Shown piece by piece: positions 4,757 to 5,521 of a stretch of DNA of 5,521 nucleotides. The notes under the pieces were generated by a model. That model saw only the letters and a program-made list of their open reading frames with translations. It did no database searches and was not told the origin of the DNA. Position numbers and translations under genes: made by a program. Every line of letters begins with the position of its first letter. Position 1 is the first letter of the stretch. Source of the DNA: Desulfobacterales bacterium (lineage in GTDB: Bacteria > Desulfobacterota > Desulfobacteria > Desulfobacterales > JAUCGF01); assembly GCA_029940345.1 (NCBI GenBank), contig JAOZRC010000403.1, positions 1 to 5,521 of the forward strand, written 5' to 3'.

Positions 4757-5434
4757 CTATAACACCCGGTAATAATGTTGCATTTTCAAGCCCTCTGTCA
4801 GCGGACGTCCCAAAATAAAATCCAGTGTATTTTCTTTTAAATAGTTTCTCTGGATCATCAAAGCCCGCAAATGTTTATCATACCCGATCATTTCATCAAT
4901 CATTTTATGATGTTTGTCATCACTGTTTTGCGCCGCATCTGTCTTTATTAACAGTTCGCGAAATTTAGTGTAGGAACATTGGGTTTGATGGTCTTCAATT
5001 AATTCCCACAGGCCCTTAATGCGGCCCAGGATATCTTTACGTGTGAGACGGTTTTTATTGTAAATTTGTGCGGATTCACGCACATCCCAGCATTTTAAAA
5101 TACGGCATTCCAAGGGCCTGTTCAGGTAGATCGCACAACTGTCAGTTTCCCACTTAAAAAAATGGCAGGTTGTCCCTTTGGGGTCATCCGGATGCATTTG
5201 TCCTTTGATTTTGATGATGTCAGATAACGCCGGCTCCAGACGCTCGCTTATATTATCATAAACCAATTCACCTTTTCGGATGGTGTAAAGGCAATCTAAA
5301 TCAATAACGCCTTTTTCAAAAAGCGTTTTATCTTCATAGTGAAGCGCCGGCCCGCCTTTCCGGCAACAGACGCCGCAACGAATACATTTCGTTTGGGGTA
5401 AAGTAGTTTTTTCAGTGTTTTTTTTAGAATGCAT
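4757..5434 (-). CDS. YkgJ-like CxxCxxCC cysteine-cluster protein (putative Fe/Zn binding)
   Basis: This 225-residue soluble protein carries the hallmark of the YkgJ / CxxCxxCC family (putative zinc- or iron-chelating domain): KCIRCGVCCRKGGPAL gives C17, C20, C23 and C24. The second half of the ligand set is also visible: C90 in GTTCHFF, C100 in SCAIYLNRPLEC, C110 and C115 in ECRILKC, with the characteristic Y-x-x-RP between two cysteines. The domain ends near residue 120; the remaining 100 residues form a charged, mostly helical tail without a motif I recognise. Family members bind an iron-sulfur cluster or zinc, but their biochemical role is mostly undefined. AGGA at 5442-5445, 7 nt before the ATG, supports the start. 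It is the first gene of the minus-strand cluster and has its own promoter, which shares a 16-bp element with that of the PLP-enzyme gene. No signal peptide or membrane helix is seen. Confidence 0.9.
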   Translation of the reverse strand: MHSKKNTEKTTLPQTKCIRCGVCCRKGGPALHYEDKTLFEKGVIDLDCLYTIRKGELVYDNISERLEPALSDIIKIKGQMHPDDPKGTTCHFFKWETDSCAIYLNRPLECRILKCWDVRESAQIYNKNRLTRKDILGRIKGLWELIEDHQTQCSYTKFRELLIKTDAAQNSDDKHHKMIDEMIGYDKHLRALMIQRNYLKENTLDFILGRPLTEGLKMQHYYRVL

Positions 5435-5458
5435 CAGATCATCCTGACTCGACGATGT

Positions 5459-5487
5459 TAAATAGGCTTTCAGATAATTAATGTCAC
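5459..5487 (-). promoter_or_regulatory. Predicted promoter of the YkgJ-like gene
   Basis: On the minus strand, GTGACA (5487-5482, 5/6 to TTGACA) is followed after 17 bp by TATTTA (5464-5459, 3/6 to TATAAT). Transcription would start near 5452, about 18 nt before the ATG, leaving room for the AGGA ribosome-binding site. The weak -10 box suggests help from an activator. The architecture (-35 box, 17-bp spacer, shared 16-mer) is the same as in the PLP-gene promoter. Confidence 0.5.
5470..5485 (-). repeat. 16-bp promoter repeat, copy 2
   Basis: Identical to the minus-strand sequence at 2536-2521 (GACATTAATTATCTGA). It again begins with the last four bases of the -35 box and runs twelve bases into the 17-bp spacer. 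The flanks on both sides differ from copy 1, so the conservation is confined to this element. Confidence 0.65.
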
Positions 5488-5521
5488 AAGGCTAGAGGGA
5501 GGAGGCTGTATTGTAATACGC

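Noticed and set aside
2521..5485. The two 16-bp repeats as attachment sites or target duplication bounding a 3-kb island
   Set aside because: No integrase or recombinase gene lies between them, and their identical register within two promoters is better explained by regulation. This remains a fallback explanation.
5508..5519. Small imperfect palindrome GTATTGTAATAC at the right edge
   Set aside because: The arms are only five bases and the window ends there, so no function can be supported.

Overview
The window looks like a bacterial chromosome segment with an accessory flavour. Four genes lie in a row on the minus strand, and the remnant of an insertion sequence (IS) sits just past the last of them. 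Gene content and the style of the transposase (an LSDEIF / VTDEG type DDE enzyme with an N-terminal helix-turn-helix) suggest a Gram-negative anaerobe, perhaps a Desulfobacterota relative. That is an impression from remembered family resemblance, not a demonstrated placement. There is no rRNA, tRNA, CRISPR or phage gene, and no gene-free stretch longer than about 160 bases.

Positions 1-1163 hold a degenerate IS. Two 29-bp inverted repeats with a single mismatch (34-62 and 1124-1152) bound a plus-strand transposase gene (146-1018). The N-terminal DNA-binding part and the first two candidate catalytic aspartates are intact, but the C-terminal part is gone. In its place, three bases after the stop codon, is an 88-bp non-coding palindromic element with 26-bp arms (1022-1109), which looks like a MITE (a short non-coding mobile repeat). 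The transposase ribosome-binding site is locked in a small hairpin. The outer 12 bp of the IS ends occur three times, next to A and T tracts, so the IS may sit in a transcription terminator or may be the remains of a tandem IS junction.

Positions 1164-2387 (minus) encode a complete Cys/Met-metabolism PLP enzyme of the cystathionine gamma-synthase / methionine gamma-lyase superfamily. It is visibly richer in G+C than everything else in the window. Upstream (2388-2543) are a strong Shine-Dalgarno sequence, a leader of about 115 nt and a good sigma70-type promoter.

Positions 2544-5434 (minus) hold three further genes: a double 'Gate' (nucleoside-recognition-type) membrane protein, a 12-helix MFS transporter, and a YkgJ-like protein with a CxxCxxCC cysteine cluster. 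The MFS stop codon directly abuts the Gate protein start, so these two are almost certainly co-translated. Between the MFS gene and the YkgJ-like gene lies a second palindromic, non-coding element (4682-4749).

The most interesting regulatory signal is a perfect 16-bp repeat (2521-2536 and 5470-5485). In the predicted promoters of the PLP enzyme gene and the YkgJ-like gene it falls in exactly the same register: the last four bases of the -35 box plus twelve bases of a 17-bp spacer. This suggests both promoters answer to one regulator and that the four genes form one regulon. A working idea is that the cluster handles a sulfur amino acid or thiol, with lyase, transporter, Gate channel-like protein and metal-cysteine protein acting together. 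The substrate cannot be read from the sequence.
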